Assembly (NCBI GenBank): GCA_013180625.2
Contig: SNVD02012234.1
Span: forward strand, 310,001-374,000
Length of the DNA stretch: 64,000 bases
DNA from: Boswellia sacra
Taxonomy: Eukaryota; Streptophyta; Magnoliopsida; Sapindales; Burseraceae
Direction of reading: 5' to 3'
Shown: in pieces, positions 25,110-38,500 of the stretch
How positions within the stretch are numbered: position 1 is the stretch's first letter
Layout of the letters: every line of letters starts with the position of its first letter
Translations under genes and position numbers: made by a program
Notes under the pieces: model-generated
Database searches by the model: none
Told to the model about the DNA's origin: nothing
Seen by the model: only the letters and a program-made list of their open reading frames with translations

Positions 25110-26229
25110 TCACATCAAAATCAATGCAGTTGTAAGAAAAAAGTAATTGCATGTTAACAAGATGAATGACTCATTGATTGCTTTACTTGTTTGCTCATTT
25201 GGTTTTAAATTTTGATAAAATTTCAAAGCCAGTAAAAATTTTTTTTTATACTTTTCCCAATATTTAAAAATATTATGATATAACAAGGGGTGAAGAAAGA
25301 TATTGGTGTATGAAAACATTGCTATCGATATCTCTTGCAATAATTTTTTTTCTTACCATCTCTAAAATCCATTATTTTATTGGGATTATAGATGGATTTT
25401 CTGAGCTTCTAATCCAAAATATAAATCAATGCTTTTATTAAATATAAGAAAACCTATTGTAATATTAAGTGAAGAAGAAATCAACTAATTTAGGCAACTA
25501 GCGCCAATTAAGAGAAGAAATAGGGAAAAATTAGGATTTCAAGAGTGGGGTCTTCTTATATATTTAAATTTTCCTTCTATTTTTGCATTTAAATAAAAAA
25601 ATAATAATAGTTATTATTATTATAATACAAGCCTTCAAAAAAAAACTTGATGGAACGAAGTTAAATAATTGTGGGTTTGGTGATACTTTTTAAAAGTTTG
25701 GGGTTGCAGGGAACAAACGATTATCTTTCTTCCAACTCAGAGGGCGAGGCTACATTGACCCCCAAAAACATCGTACAACACCTCACTTTTTTAAAAGGTT
25801 TGAGCTATTTGTACCTATTTTCTTTTTTATTAGCACAACCACTCCTTAAATTTAAAATAGTCATTTTTACTTCATAAATTCACCCGATACCAAATGTGCC
25901 CTTATTAAAAGTATTTTTATGAATACATTTTTTTTCCTAAATAAACTCAGTATTTTAATACCCACACCCACAAAATAATAAACATCTCTTCTTTTCTCGA
26001 AGCCAAAAGTTTCTACAACTCTCCAATCGGACTTTTTACATTAACTTTTTAAAGTACAAAACTTACTCTTCTATATCCTCCGATTTGATGAGAGTCATCT
26101 AATAATTTATACATCGTATTCTTAGCTTTATTTATTTTTATTTTTTTAATGTGTTATTTAATATTCAACCTTTTTTGTTGAGGAGTATTATTTTAATTCT
26201 AAAGAAACTATAAGTGACATCCTCCAAAC

Positions 26230-26440
26230 TATGATGAATAATGATAAGTATACAACTAAATTATATAACTCTATCTATACAACCTGACTTAACATAAATT
26301 CATTAGATAAGTGGATCATACTTTATTTATTAAAATTTATTTATTTTATTTTTTATTTTTACTTACCTAGTGAATTTATGACATATCAAGTTGTATAAAT
26401 TAAGTTGTATAATCTGGTTAAATACCTAACATTATCCAAC
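26230..26440. mobile_element. Short foldback MITE
   Basis: Left CTATACAACCTGACTTAACA and CATAAATTCATTAGATAAGT pair with the right arm complement TTATACAACTTGATATGTCA and CATAAATTCACTAGGTAAGT. About 210 bp, with an AT-rich centre. Confidence 0.6.
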
Positions 26441-27637
26441 TATTATATACTCTTGAAAAAGATAATCAAATTGATTTCATAACGCAAACAATTATTATCA
26501 AAGTAATTCCAAACTATAAATTTAAAAAAACCATTATTTATTATTTAAACAAAAAAAAGAAAATGATATCTATTCGATATTATAATATTCTTGACTGACA
26601 TTTATTTACTCCAGCATATGTACAAATATTTGTCATTTTCATGAAATTTTTGTTCAATCAAATTTAAAACAAATAGGCTGGATGTTTATTAGCAGATTTT
26701 GAAAGATGATGATAAATAAATTGTGGATGTAAAGGTAACTGTTGAGGCGGGTGTAGAGAATAAAAAATACTTAAGTTAATTAAGTTTAAATGAATTTAAT
26801 TGTAAATTTATGCCATGATAATTTTGTAATAAAATTTTTAATAAAAAAAGGGTTTGCTAAAAAAAAAAAGAAAGAGTACAAATAGCCCATAAGGGCTTGA
26901 TTGTTTTTTTAATTTAAAACTTGAATATGTCTGAATTTAACTTAATTTTAAATAGGTCTGAATATAAAAATTTGAATGATATATTTATTTTTTATTTACT
27001 AATGATATGTCTTTATTAAATATGATATGTATATACACATATTTTATATTTCCAAGTTGTATGAACATATGCATATAAAAAATTAATAGAGTTAAAATTG
27101 AATTATGTAAGTGATTGGTAAAAAGTAATATATTTTTAATTTAATTTCTTGTAAATGATGTGAAAATTTTGAAAATAATATATATATAACCATGTAATTT
27201 TATAATATTAATGAAATAATTGTAATAATATATTAATAATTACGAAATTAAAGAAATATGAATAATTATGTAATAGTTTAGATAAGTGAATTACAATTAA
27301 AAAACAGTTTACACAAATAGGCAAGGATACAAATAATAAGGATAATTTAGGAAAAAAAATAAAAAAACAGGCATTCAGATGTTTTTACATTCAGATAAAT
27401 ACTAAAGAGTTTAGTTTTTTCTATTAAGATGATTTTATCTGATTCTCATACTTAAATTGGAAAATCAATCAACATAGAATATTTAATAACGACTGATAAT
27501 GAGCTATATTTAATCTTGAGATGTTAAAAAAAAAGTTAGCCTCTAAATCTAAAAAATAAAAATATATTTTACGCACTTATTTAATACTATATATACCCCC
27601 CATTTTAATATCATGTCTATCATTAAATGAATTTATA
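26441..27637. other. Gene-free AT-rich DNA
   Basis: No gene, RNA or bounded element was recognised. Confidence 0.5.
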
Positions 27638-27642
27638 AATAT

Positions 27643-29470
27643 TGTTAGGATAAGTATAGACATATTCTTTAGGAAGTGGGATTATTGCAATTATAGTTGA
27701 ATTGGTCACTACAAACTAGGGATTAGTTCCTCTATAATCTCTCAAGTAAACAGTGGTTAGTAGTGGTCCTATATTTATGATTAAGTGGTTTGATGTAATG
27801 CCCATATAAAGGCTATTTCATATTGTATAATTTTTGGATTATTTCCTTAATGGAATACTTCCATCATGGGGTACTTCTATAGTGAAATAGTGCTGTTGCT
27901 TATTAAATAAAACATATAGTTATTCACTTCTGTTAAATATATCGTAGCAAACTTCTGTTAAGTTATTCATAACATACGACATCAGAATTTTGCAGATTTG
28001 TGTCAAAGTGTGTAACAGTGGCATCTGAATTACTAACAGTGATATCAAAGTTAGACCAAAGTGCTTAATATGATGAGAGTGTTGAGTCTCACATTCGAAG
28101 ATCAAGGGAGGGTCTTGGGGTATATTCAGAGCCACATGAGAGAGTCACAAGAGGGGTAACTCTACAGATATGCAGAGCTCGAAGGGCAGAGGAGAAAGCC
28201 ACTGATTCCCAAGAAAATGGGAGGGGTCCTGATGGTCAAAATCCATCAGGACAGAAACCAAAGACTATGGAAATGTCAAAGGTAGAATCGCGGTCATCTC
28301 AGTTTTGTTGTCTTACAATATTTGCAATAGCAACAACAATGGTGCAAGCAACAACAATAGAACTCTGTATGTTCTATTAAATTATCAGTAACAAAAGGTC
28401 TTACGAGACTTGCAACAGAAAGTTATAGTGGTAGGTCTTCTAACATTCGAGTCTCATTTGAAAGATTTGTGAAGATTATGTTGTTAGCAAACAACATCGA
28501 GATGCATTTGCAACAAAGAAGTCAGTGAAGCGGTTGAGAATATAAAAAAAGGTCTTGAGTATTGTGATAGAAACTTCAATAAGACAGTCCATGGAGTATG
28601 GCATAGCTAGATATTTAACAATAGGTGAAATTACTGTGACGAATATGATAATCGGTTTTTTGTTAGGTGATCTGCAAAAGTGACAAATCAAGGAGACAGT
28701 CAAGTGATTTGCAAAGTGAGGTTAGAGGAGCTAGCCCGAGACAGATCAAGGAAGGAGATGCATTCTCTTCAAGGTGTGGTTATGCAGATTAGTTATGGGT
28801 TGAACTTAAGCCAAGGTCTTTTGTAGATGCAATAATCTGTTGCGAAAATAGACATTGCAAGCTGCAATGAGAAATAGAACTTAAGAGTTAGTTGAGAATA
28901 CTCAGGAAAAAACTGTGTTTTTGCATGGCAAAGCTGGCATTGGTCTGTTTTACAAAATGTAACAGAAATATGTTTTACAGATAATAGTTAATGTTGGAGC
29001 ATCCAATTTGAGAGAGATTATGCATATATTTGTTAATTTGAACTTTTGAAAATGTTCAGTTTAAGGGAGGGAATGTTATGATAAGTTTAGACCTATTCTT
29101 TAGGAAGTGGGGTTGTTGCAATTATAGTTGAATTGGTCACTAAAAATTAGGAATTAGTTCCTCTATAATCTCTCAAGTAAGTGGTGGTTAGTAGTGGTCC
29201 TACATTCATGATTAAGTGATTTGATGTAATGTCCATATAAAGGCTATTTCATATTGTGTAATTTGTGGATTATTTCCTTAGTGGAATACTTTCATCATGG
29301 GGTACTTTTATAGTGGAGTACGTGCTGTTGCTTATTAAATAAAACATACAGTTATTTACCTCTGTTAAGTGTGTCGCAACAAACTTCTGTTAAGTTATTC
29401 ATAACATACGACATCAGAATTCTGCAGATTTGTGTTAGAGTGTGTAACAGTGGCATCTGAATTACCAAAA
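27643..29470 (+). mobile_element. Complete non-autonomous LTR retrotransposon, 1.8 kb
   Basis: Two direct LTRs (27643-28038, 396 bp; 29074-29470, 397 bp) both start TGTTA.GATAAGT. They flank 1035 bp of internal DNA. The whole element is bounded by 5-bp AATAT duplications (27638-27642 and 29471-29475). After the 5' LTR comes TGATATCAAAG, a degenerate match to the tRNA-Met primer site, and before the 3' LTR the purine tract AAGGGAGGGAA. I count about 36 differences between the LTRs (around 9 percent), mostly transitions, so the insertion is not recent. The interior has only short frames and no gag or pol, so it must have depended on a helper element. The 3' LTR appears to end AA instead of CA. 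Confidence 0.9.
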
Positions 29471-29475
29471 AATAT

Positions 29476-30099
29476 ACCATCATTATTTTAGCATCTATTA
29501 GGAAAAAAAAAAGATCTCCACTTTTGTTAACACAAGAATCGTGAACTTTTTTTTTTGGTTTATCTAAATAAAGAAGGATAATGGTAGTGAAATCTTACAT
29601 CAAATCGCTCTCGACAAAATTTTAGAATAAAGATAGACTTAAAAAAATTACCTCTTCCTAATCAAATTTGAAATCTTTTTCTCTCTAAACAAATTCCGAG
29701 AAAATTTTCTCAATTTAATAACCCAAATAAACCAAACTATATTACGAAGACCAATAAAGTCTCTACAAATATTTTTGTTTTTATCAACAAGAAAATGAAA
29801 TAAAATCAAAAGATAAAAAATAATCATAGACAATTCTACTAGAAATTTTGCTTGAGAGAGAATTTCTACATGATTTAAAGTTCTAAAATGCCCTCATTAA
29901 CTTTAATTGCTTCTTATTTTGTAAAACATTTTTGTTTTCTGGTTTTGATTCTCAAAACTCAATCTTTACAACAACTTATCTTCCTAACAAAATATGCAAG
30001 TTTTAATTATTTATATATTATAATAATATTTTGAATATTCATTTAAAATTATGTAATTATATAGCTATTTCTTTCACATATATATTTTTTGAATAAGGG
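29476..30099. other. Gene-free AT-rich DNA
   Basis: No gene or bounded element was seen. Confidence 0.5.
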
Positions 30100-30305
30100 A
30101 GACTATTTTAATACAAATTTTTGACACAATTTATTGACAAAAATTTATTCGAATTGATATCACAAAATCCAATTGTTGAGATTGAAAGTATCAACAAGAT
30201 ATATTTAATGCTATCAACTCATCACTCATCTCAACCATTAGATTTTGTAGATCAATGGCTATAAAATTATGTCTAGTCGTGTGTTAAAAATCTTGTATCA
30301 AAATA
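30100..30305. mobile_element. Short foldback MITE
   Basis: The left arm (ATTTTAATACAAATTTTTGACACA, interior ACAAAATCCAATTGTTGAGAT) pairs with the right arm complement (ATTTTGATACAAGATTTTTAACACA, ACAAAATCTAATGGTTGAGAT). About 205 bp, non-coding. Confidence 0.65.
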
Positions 30306-30764
30306 TTCCCTTCCTTTAAATAATACTATTTTTATAATTTTTTTATAACAAATTTACTATACAAACTAATGCGATATGTATTTGTGGGAGGAAGAAAATT
30401 AATTAATGTTGATAATGTAATAATTGTCCAGTAATAATATATAAGTTTATATGATTGAATTTATATTAATGGTTTGTAAGCGTAGCATTTTTATTTTATT
30501 CTTATGTAGATTAACTAGAATAAAATTTCAAGTTAGTAGAATCTTTGGTTTTAATTTTATCCAATTAATTGATTGCAAATATTTCTACATTATATATAAT
30601 ACTTTGCAAGACATCTATATCAAATTACTAGTTTTAAAATGTTTTTTTTTACTTTAAAAAAACTAATAATTTAGTATCCATTCTTAAAAAATAAAGTAAA
30701 AATATTATTTATATTTATAACTAGATCCATTCAGATATTACTTAAATTCATAGCTATTTTTAGA
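30306..30764. other. Gene-free AT-rich DNA
   Basis: A 68-codon frame at 30451-30657 has no domain. Nothing else was recognised. Confidence 0.4.
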
Positions 30765-30937
30765 TATATTATTACCATGTTGATCACAGTAATAACAGGA
30801 TTAAGGAAATTAAGGATAATAAATACTACACATTCCTTTATTTATTTGTTCACACTTTGATAAATTATCCTTATTTAATTTGAAAGATTGGGCTAAAGAG
30901 TTGATTAACGAGGGATGAATTGAACACTCATTTTCAA
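30765..30937. mobile_element. Orphan end of the 22320-23162 element family
   Basis: The reverse complement reads GAGTGTTCAATTCATCCCTC, then CAACTCTTTAGCCC and CAAATTAAATAAGGAT. This follows the left end of the element at 22320 (GAGTGATACTATTGAGCC, CGACTCTTTAGCCC, CTAATTAAATAAGGAC). No opposite end was found, so it is a fragment. Confidence 0.55.
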
Positions 30938-32130
30938 AAAATAAAAAATTTAAACAAAATAGTTAGGGTTGTGAAAATATCATAGCATGTCCCAAAATAA
31001 TTCTCAGCGACCGTCGCCAAAGGAAGGCAATTAATATTGATGGTTTACCTGATTTGACCAAGTATGAGTCAAAATGTGGTGACATTTATTGAACCATAGG
31101 ATCTTTGGGTGATCATAAACAGTTGGGGGGATAATTGATAGTTGTCATAAAAATAATTATTGGGAGGATAACGAATATTTGTCATAAAAATAATTTTATT
31201 GATTTGGGATAGCACAGTATATTGCTTGCAATCTCCTTTGATTTTTTTAATTCATCAATTTCGCTTGTCCTTTTGTTTTCAATTATAAATACAAATTAAA
31301 TTGAATCCCCAAATTAGTGTTAGTAAGTTTAGATCATTTATTCTTAAAAATCTTATAATTTTACTTTGTTCTACCACAAACTACGTAATTAATATATCAT
31401 TTTTACATCTTTTAATTTTCTCTTTGCCATGAAATCAAAGATGGGCTTGAAATATTATTCTTTTTAAATTTATGTTATGAAAATCATTGAAAAAATAATT
31501 TTTTTTTACACTTTTAATCATAAATTTAATAATTTTATTAATTTTTTAATATAGATAATAAGATTAAAGCATGTATTTATGGAGTATACAGACACTCAAA
31601 ATTTAAGAATGCACAAGGAGAATATAAATGTATCCAATATTTAATGTTCATCTCATTAAGTATAACCAATCAGATTATTATTTCATTTTTTTCTTGAAAT
31701 TAATGTTTTAGATTATGAATTCAAACAATTATCGACATTGTTATTTGCCTCAATGATTTTTATGCATATTTAACGTTTTTTTAATATCTAAATTCCCAAG
31801 GCATAAGGTGATCATCACTGAAACTAAAAGGGCTTAACTGATACCAAAAAAATTGGAGGGGTTTACGTAATTAGCAGATAAAATAAATTTAATTAGCCAC
31901 ACACAACACAACTCCTTGTGTCGTGTCTCAACACTGCGCTTTCCATTAACCCTCCGCGCAGACTCAGACCACCTTCACGGCTTCTCCACCACAACAACCA
32001 CCACAACCGCAACCTTTTTATACGTACAAATACGAGCCCCTTTTATTTTTTATTTTTTTTATTCAAGTAAAAAATTTAATATTATTTTTATTATTATTGT
32101 AATATCATTTATAAACTTTTATTTATTATT
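30938..32130. other. Region upstream of the CCR4 gene
   Basis: AT-rich, with no gene. The last few hundred bases (31890-32130) contain TATTTTTTATTTTTTTTATT tracts and a short spurious frame (31916-32209) that runs into the CCR4 leader. The transcription start is probably between 32100 and 32200, where the CCCTAATT and CTCTCTCTCT leader-like sequence begins. Confidence 0.4.
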
Positions 32131-32391
32131 TCACTTTCTCTGTAAAACCCTAATTATTGATCGTCTTCATCTTCTCCTTGTCTCCAACGAAATCTCTCTC
32201 TCTCTCTAGAAATCTAGAATCGATCCATTGGGAAACCCTAGCTTTCTCTCTCTAAACCTTTTCGATTTCTGTTTAATTTTAGTGTTTGCGTGAGATCTGT
32301 GTAACTGTTCACATACGATCATTTTTTCGATACTTTTAGGGTTTTGATTCTCGGGTTCCGGTCAAGGCTGGCGGGTAATCGACTCAAGTAA

Positions 32392-32532
32392 ATGGCGGAT
32401 CCGCCGCGTGTCCGCCACGGTAATAGCAGGAACGGTCGCTGTGTTTTGGAGGAAAGAATAGCGAGAGGTATTGTTAGATTGGTGGATTTGATAGAGAGAC
32501 AGAGCAGCAGTGAGCAGAGGAGGCTAGAGTGA
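32392..32532 (+). CDS. Upstream ORF in the CCR4 leader, 46 codons
   Basis: This is the first ATG in the presumed CCR4 5' leader. It opens a 46-residue frame (starting MADPPRVRHG, ending SEQRRLE) that stops at 32530-32532, only 14 bases before the CCR4 start at 32547. The composition is Arg/Glu-rich and low in bias. The ATG has G at +4 but T at -3, so initiation may be leaky. Whether it is translated or conserved cannot be judged here; if it is, it would be expected to dampen CCR4 translation. Confidence 0.45.
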   Translation: MADPPRVRHGNSRNGRCVLEERIARGIVRLVDLIERQSSSEQRRLE

Positions 32533-32546
32533 AAAGAGATAGAAGC

Positions 32547-35500
32547 ATGCTGAGCGTGCTACGTGTGCACCTTCCTTCAGATATCCCTATTGTTGGTTGT
32601 GAACTCACGCCGTACGTGCTTCTGCGGCGCCCTGACAAGGCTGTCACTACCGATGATGTGTCGGAGTCTACACCAATCGACGGTCATTTCTTGAGATACA
32701 AGTGGTAAGTGCGCGATAAGTCAAAATCATTTTCGACTTATTTTGCTAATAGCTTTTAGGTGTTGTATTCAGATACTAGTGGTGAACTTAGTCCATTTAT
32801 GCTTAATTTTTGGGGGATTTTGAATTGTTGAGTGGCCTTGGTTATCTGGGTTTTAGGGGAAAGATGGCAACTTTTTAGTGTGTTATTGAGATGATGTGTG
32901 TGGGTGTGTATGAAACTAATCTTTATGACTGTGTATTGGTATTTGTGAAATTCTTCTCTGAGATGGGTTTTAATAGATTTGTGATTCTGGATATGTGTCC
33001 TTTACTGCTAAAACTTAACGGATGAGTTTTTGAGTTTGCACCGTCGTTTTGCACTATGCATCACTTTTTTGTTTTATATCAAAGTTAACTTAGCAAGAAT
33101 GTGTATAAAGTGATACAGAACTTTTGTCCCGACTTTGAACCTCCTTAAAAATAATAATAAACCTCTTTATTTTGATGTGAATCATTTGCCTGGTTAATTT
33201 GTGAGGTTTTCTCGTCAGTTTGATGCTGAATATGGAAACTGCATGATCCATGTGGGATTTTAATTGCTCTTTGTCTTATTTTAAGGAACAATAAAATTCA
33301 AGATTTAAAGCATTTATTACATCTTCATAATAATACGTCAATGTGTATTGAAATTGTGTTACCGTGGTGACAATGTGATCTGTATTCTGGATCCTATGCT
33401 CAGTGGTATTGGTGACAATTATATGTGAACTCTAATGATTTGAATTTTCACAAATGGCTATAAAAGTTTATGTGGTGCAAAGGATATAATAACTATTTTT
33501 GTAGCTGTAGAATGTAAATAACTTATAGGATTGCTTGTTTTGCATCTTTAAATTATTATTAGCTGGCTTCTATGACTATATAGAATTCTTGTATATTATG
33601 TAAACTTTCGGATCCTATCCTCCTATCCTTATAACTGGGGAAAAGGGATACCCTACTTCTTTTGGTACAAGTCCATAGCCTACTGCTATTTTACATTATG
33701 GAGTAAGTGAAATGCACATATTCATTAGCATTTTGTATGCTTGGAGTTCATGATCTGTGAGAAAGCAATTACCATTCTATGCAAAATTAATAGGAGCAAA
33801 CAAAGAACTTCATCAGAATGAGAAATCGGTATTGGAATTAGTACGGTAAGTGATAAATTGCTCTAGGATTTAATAACAACTCTGTGAGGCCCTGAAGGGG
33901 TATTAAAAAAAAAAAGAAAAAGAAAAGAATGTGAAACAAAAGAAAGAATAAAAACTGAGAAAAATAGTAGGAACCTAAGCATACTTGAATATTGGTTCAA
34001 TGGCTGTATAACTGGATTTTTCCCCCAGATCTGAACCCTGCTTCATATATGCCCGATTAGGGTCTTGGAGACTTATTTCAATCATCGCATGGGTAATGTT
34101 GGAATATTAAAAATATAATATTGGCCAAACATCCTGTTTTCTTGTCAAAATCTTGCTCAAGATGGAAATTACTAATTCCTCTCTCTCTCTTTAGAATAGA
34201 GTTTCAACAGATCTAACAGGTTATTAAGCTTTTTCAAATATCAAGTTTGATGCTTCTATTTAGCAAAGAAGTTTGGGAGAATGGGTTTTAGAAGTTTTAA
34301 GGTTGATATGGGAAGGATGTCATGGGAGGTTGAAGGAAGCGTGAACCAGTGGCAGATTAAGAGATAGGCTCTGCCAACACGTTTCAGTATCAGCACCACA
34401 TGTTGATAGTATTGGTACATGTCATGCAAAATTACATCACTGTGGAATTATCTTAACTACTCATGCGAAACATTGCTGTAAGGCGTGTCTACTTGTGCAG
34501 TTGTACTTTAGGCTTGCCTGGCTTTGATACAGATTGGTGGTAAAATTTGGAAACTTCAATCAATTTGTTGCTACTTTAATTTGATTGTTGTAATGTCTGG
34601 CATGTATCTATTTGGTTGGATGTTTTGCTCATGCAGAAGGTGAGGCCTTGCTGTAGTTAGTCTGATTAAAGGATAGGAAACCACAAATTGAAATTAATGG
34701 GAATCTCAGGAAGTTGAGCATAGAGTCACAGTTCTTGACGAGTCCTTAGAAATTAATAAACGCGGTATTAGTTTCCACATATTTCATCAGAAAACCATAG
34801 GAATGAGGAACCATTTAAAGATATATTGAAGGCACGTAGTGAGATAAATAGATAGAGAATTAATAGGTCATTGATGAAGAATAAGGTATCCGTAGAAATT
34901 AATTGTAATATAATAATGGAGTCATCTTTTTAAGGGAAAAAAAAATAATACAGTGTTTCTACATTCTATCCTGGGATAAAAGGTGATAAAGGTATGGTTG
35001 TAGCACTCTTAGAGGCTATACTATTTGTAACCGTTCATATATTTGCACAATAATTGGTCACTGGTATGGCATTGCCTACAGTGTCCATGATGTTCATTAC
35101 CACTTTGTTTAAGGCTCAGTACTTTTTTCCCTTTATTTCATAAGTTATTGAGCATGGATAGGATCTTAATGGCTTAATGTCAAAAGTTCTCTATGTTTTG
35201 GTCTATATTGTGACCGCATTCAGCATTTTAGGACACTTTATTGACTGAAAATATTCCCTAATGATTGTGTTGTCTTTCCTCCACCCACCCCACCAAAACA
35301 ATCATCTGTATAGTAGTTACTGAGTTGTCTGAGACTTGGAGTTTAGACTGTAATGCTTTACCAGTTCTTACTTTGTGTACTTGGGCTCATTTTGCAGGTA
35401 CCGTATACAAAGTGATAGAAAAGTTGCTGTATGTAGTGTCCACCCATCTGAGCAGGCCACACTGCAGTGTTTAGGTTGTGTTAAGGCTAAAATACCAGTT

Positions 35501-38500
35501 GCCAAAAGTTACCATTGTTCTCCCAAGTGCTTCTCTGATGCATGGCAGCATCATCGTGTTCTACATGACCGTGCTGCAAGTGCTGTAAATGAAAATGGAA
35601 ATGAAGAAGAAGAGTTATTTGGGCGGTTCAATAGCTCAGGGTCTGGGGCATTATTATCTAGTTCTGCATCAAGTACTAGCTTGACTAATGGCTCAGCACC
35701 TTTGTATCCTGCGGCAGTTACGCAAAGGAGCGGTGGTGAAACTTGGTTTGAAGTTGGACGATCAAAAACCTACACTCCAACTGCTGATGATATAGGCCAT
35801 GTTCTCAAGTTTGAGTGTGTTGTGGTAGATGCAGAAACTAAACTATCTGTCGGACATCCAAACACTATACTGACTTCTCGTGTCATTCCTGCTCCCTCTC
35901 CTAGTCCTCGCCGCTTGATTCCAGTCAATGGAGTTGACATGATGGGGCATCTAGATGCTGATGGCCGTCTTTCATCGTCTGGAACTTTTACTGTACTCTC
36001 TTACAACATTTTGTCTGACGCATATGCCACGAGTGAATCATATAGCTATTGCCCATCGTGGGCTCTTTCCTGGCCATATCGCAGACAGAATTTGTTGCGG
36101 GAAATTGTTGGTTATCGTGCTGACATTGTTTGTCTTCAGGAGGTACATACATGCTGTGTTCTTTAATAATTTGATTTTTTGAGAAATGATAAGAAGTTCT
36201 AGAATTTTGAAGTTAACTTTTATTTGCCTTGATGCTTCTTTCTCTTTAATGAATTGTAATTTATAATTTGGTATCATACTTTTCCTTTTCTATGGACTTT
36301 CTATGCAATGAATATTTACCATATGTATGCTCAAATTGCTTTCTACTAATTGAAAGACGCAATTAGGTAAATAAAGAAATCAGTTTATTTTGCTATCTTT
36401 TTCAATAATGATCAAGGGATGAAGGGTTTAAATAATGACAGTAGTCTTTAAGAACTAATAGATGAGGCAAAACCTGAAGTAAGTTCAGACAAAGAGGAAG
36501 ATGCAAACAGTTAGATTTAGGCAGGCATGCTTCTGCATAATCTAATGTTAGAATTTATTCCTCAACTGGTTTTGTTCGTTATAGCCAGAACATGTCCTTA
36601 ACGCAAGTTGTAAACAGGTTATATAGCCTTTTCCTTTTATTCTTTCAGGTTCAAAATGATCATTTTGAGGAGTTCTTTTCCCCTGAGCTTGACAAGCATG
36701 GTTATCAAGCGCTGTATAAGAGAAAAACAAACGAGGTATGTTTAAGAACTCCATGTTACATATGGACATGCCTATTAATTTTATTTATATATATTCTGGT
36801 TACTGATTCAGTTGTTCATTGCAGGTTTACAATGGAAATAATCATATAATTGATGGTTGCGCAACATTTTTCCGTAGAGATAGGTTTTCACATGTCAAAA
36901 AATATGAGGTCTTTTTTTTTTTTAAGGATATTTATTATTATTTTATTTTTGGGGGTGTTTACTATGTGTTCTATGGTTTTTCTTGTGCTGAAGAAAATTA
37001 TACTTGTATGCAGGTTGAATTTAATAAGGCTGCTCAGTCTTTGACTGATGCTATACTTCCAAGTACTCAGAAGAAGAATGCTTTGAATCGATTGGTTAAG
37101 GTAGCTTGATCATATTTCAGTTCTAATATGCTATTGGGGCTGTGCCTAGATGTTTTCAAATATCCTCATTAAAATTCTCTATGGACATAGGATAATGTTG
37201 CATTAATAGTGGTTCTGGAAGCAAAATTTAGCAACCAGGGAGCTGATAATCCTGGAAAGCGGCAACTTCTTTGTGTGGTAAGAATTTTCATTATTACTCT
37301 ACCATGTCAATGATGTTTTTTTGTTATGAGTTTAACTTGGTTTCTGTGGCTGTGGCTTATTTTTTCAGAAAATTCTTAATGTTGACATATGCAAACACTG
37401 TTATATACATTATGTTGCTTTTATGTACCTGTGATATGTGGTGCATTATTAGGCACAAATTCCCATGGTCCTAGGTTATTTTGACAATAAGATAGCTCAA
37501 TAAATATATGGTGTCACCATGCTGGACCTATTCTTAATGTAAATTGAAAACATTGACCATAGTGCCATACTCAAACATAACTTTAAGAAAAAGAAAAAAA
37601 GGGGCCTTAAAATTAGCTATTGTTTTGTCTACCTTTGTAAATTTTCTCTTTTGAAAAATCTAATAATATATATCATTAAGCAATGATTCGTTTCCTGCCG
37701 GTTAGTGTTATGTTTAATTCCAAACTTGAATGGTTCAAAAGTGTCAGTACGGCCTTTGACTGTATTTTGATTGAGTTTGCATTATAAGCTAAGTCATAAA
37801 CCTTGTCATACCATACCACTTTGCTGATAACTTGGCTTAAAGATATGCTATTGCTTAGTGGCTTCTGTCCAGTTTAAAAGACACTTTTTTTTTTATCCTC
37901 CGCTTTCAAAAACAATGAATATGAGTAATAAATCTTATGGGAGTGGAACATTAAAATGATTTTAGAATTAACACAAAGTAGATATAACTGGGTTCTGCCA
38001 GGGCTTTCTAGAGCCTGGGCTTGTTATCAGTTAGGCAGGTTTGACACCAATGTGCTTGTCATGTTTCCTAATCATCATGATAGACCTTACTCAAAATTTT
38101 GTATATGGATTTTGTTAACCTTCCCAAATTTTGACATAAAATTTTCATCTATTCTATGAATGTGTATCATGGTCAATTTGAATCCTCTTTAATCCCAATG
38201 TCTAGTGATTAAGTGAGATTGCTATTGAAGGAAGTATCAGGAGACCTATTGTTTGGATTTATCAACTTGTCATTATGAAGTTTTCAATTGAACTCTCTTT
38301 TCGCTTCGAGTGCTAGTTACTATTTTACAAAGTTCTTTTACTACAGAAAATGCTATGTCTTTTATTTTAGTCAGTTGATTAGGTCTTGAGTTTTCTTATA
38401 TTTTCTAAAGTTTGCAAGTGTAAGATAAACTGGGCTGATGGCAGTGAAGATATTATATGATTCATGAACATGACTACACTAAATGAATATATTTTTGTTC

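Larger units (their letters stand above)
24389..26229. other. Intergenic DNA with a 27-bp tandem repeat and two weak coding relics
   Basis: A 27-bp unit (CATGCCATGCTTCCGTTGTA, plus 7 more) is repeated about 2.6 times at 24473-24542. A minus-strand frame at 24946-25152 is annotated separately. A short GC-richer fragment near 25690-25790 interrupts an otherwise AT-rich stretch. No complete gene is visible. Confidence 0.5.

Noticed and set aside
35265..35474. 69-codon frame overlapping the CCR4 second exon start
   Set aside because: It is in another frame and crosses the acceptor; the CCR4 exon explains the region.
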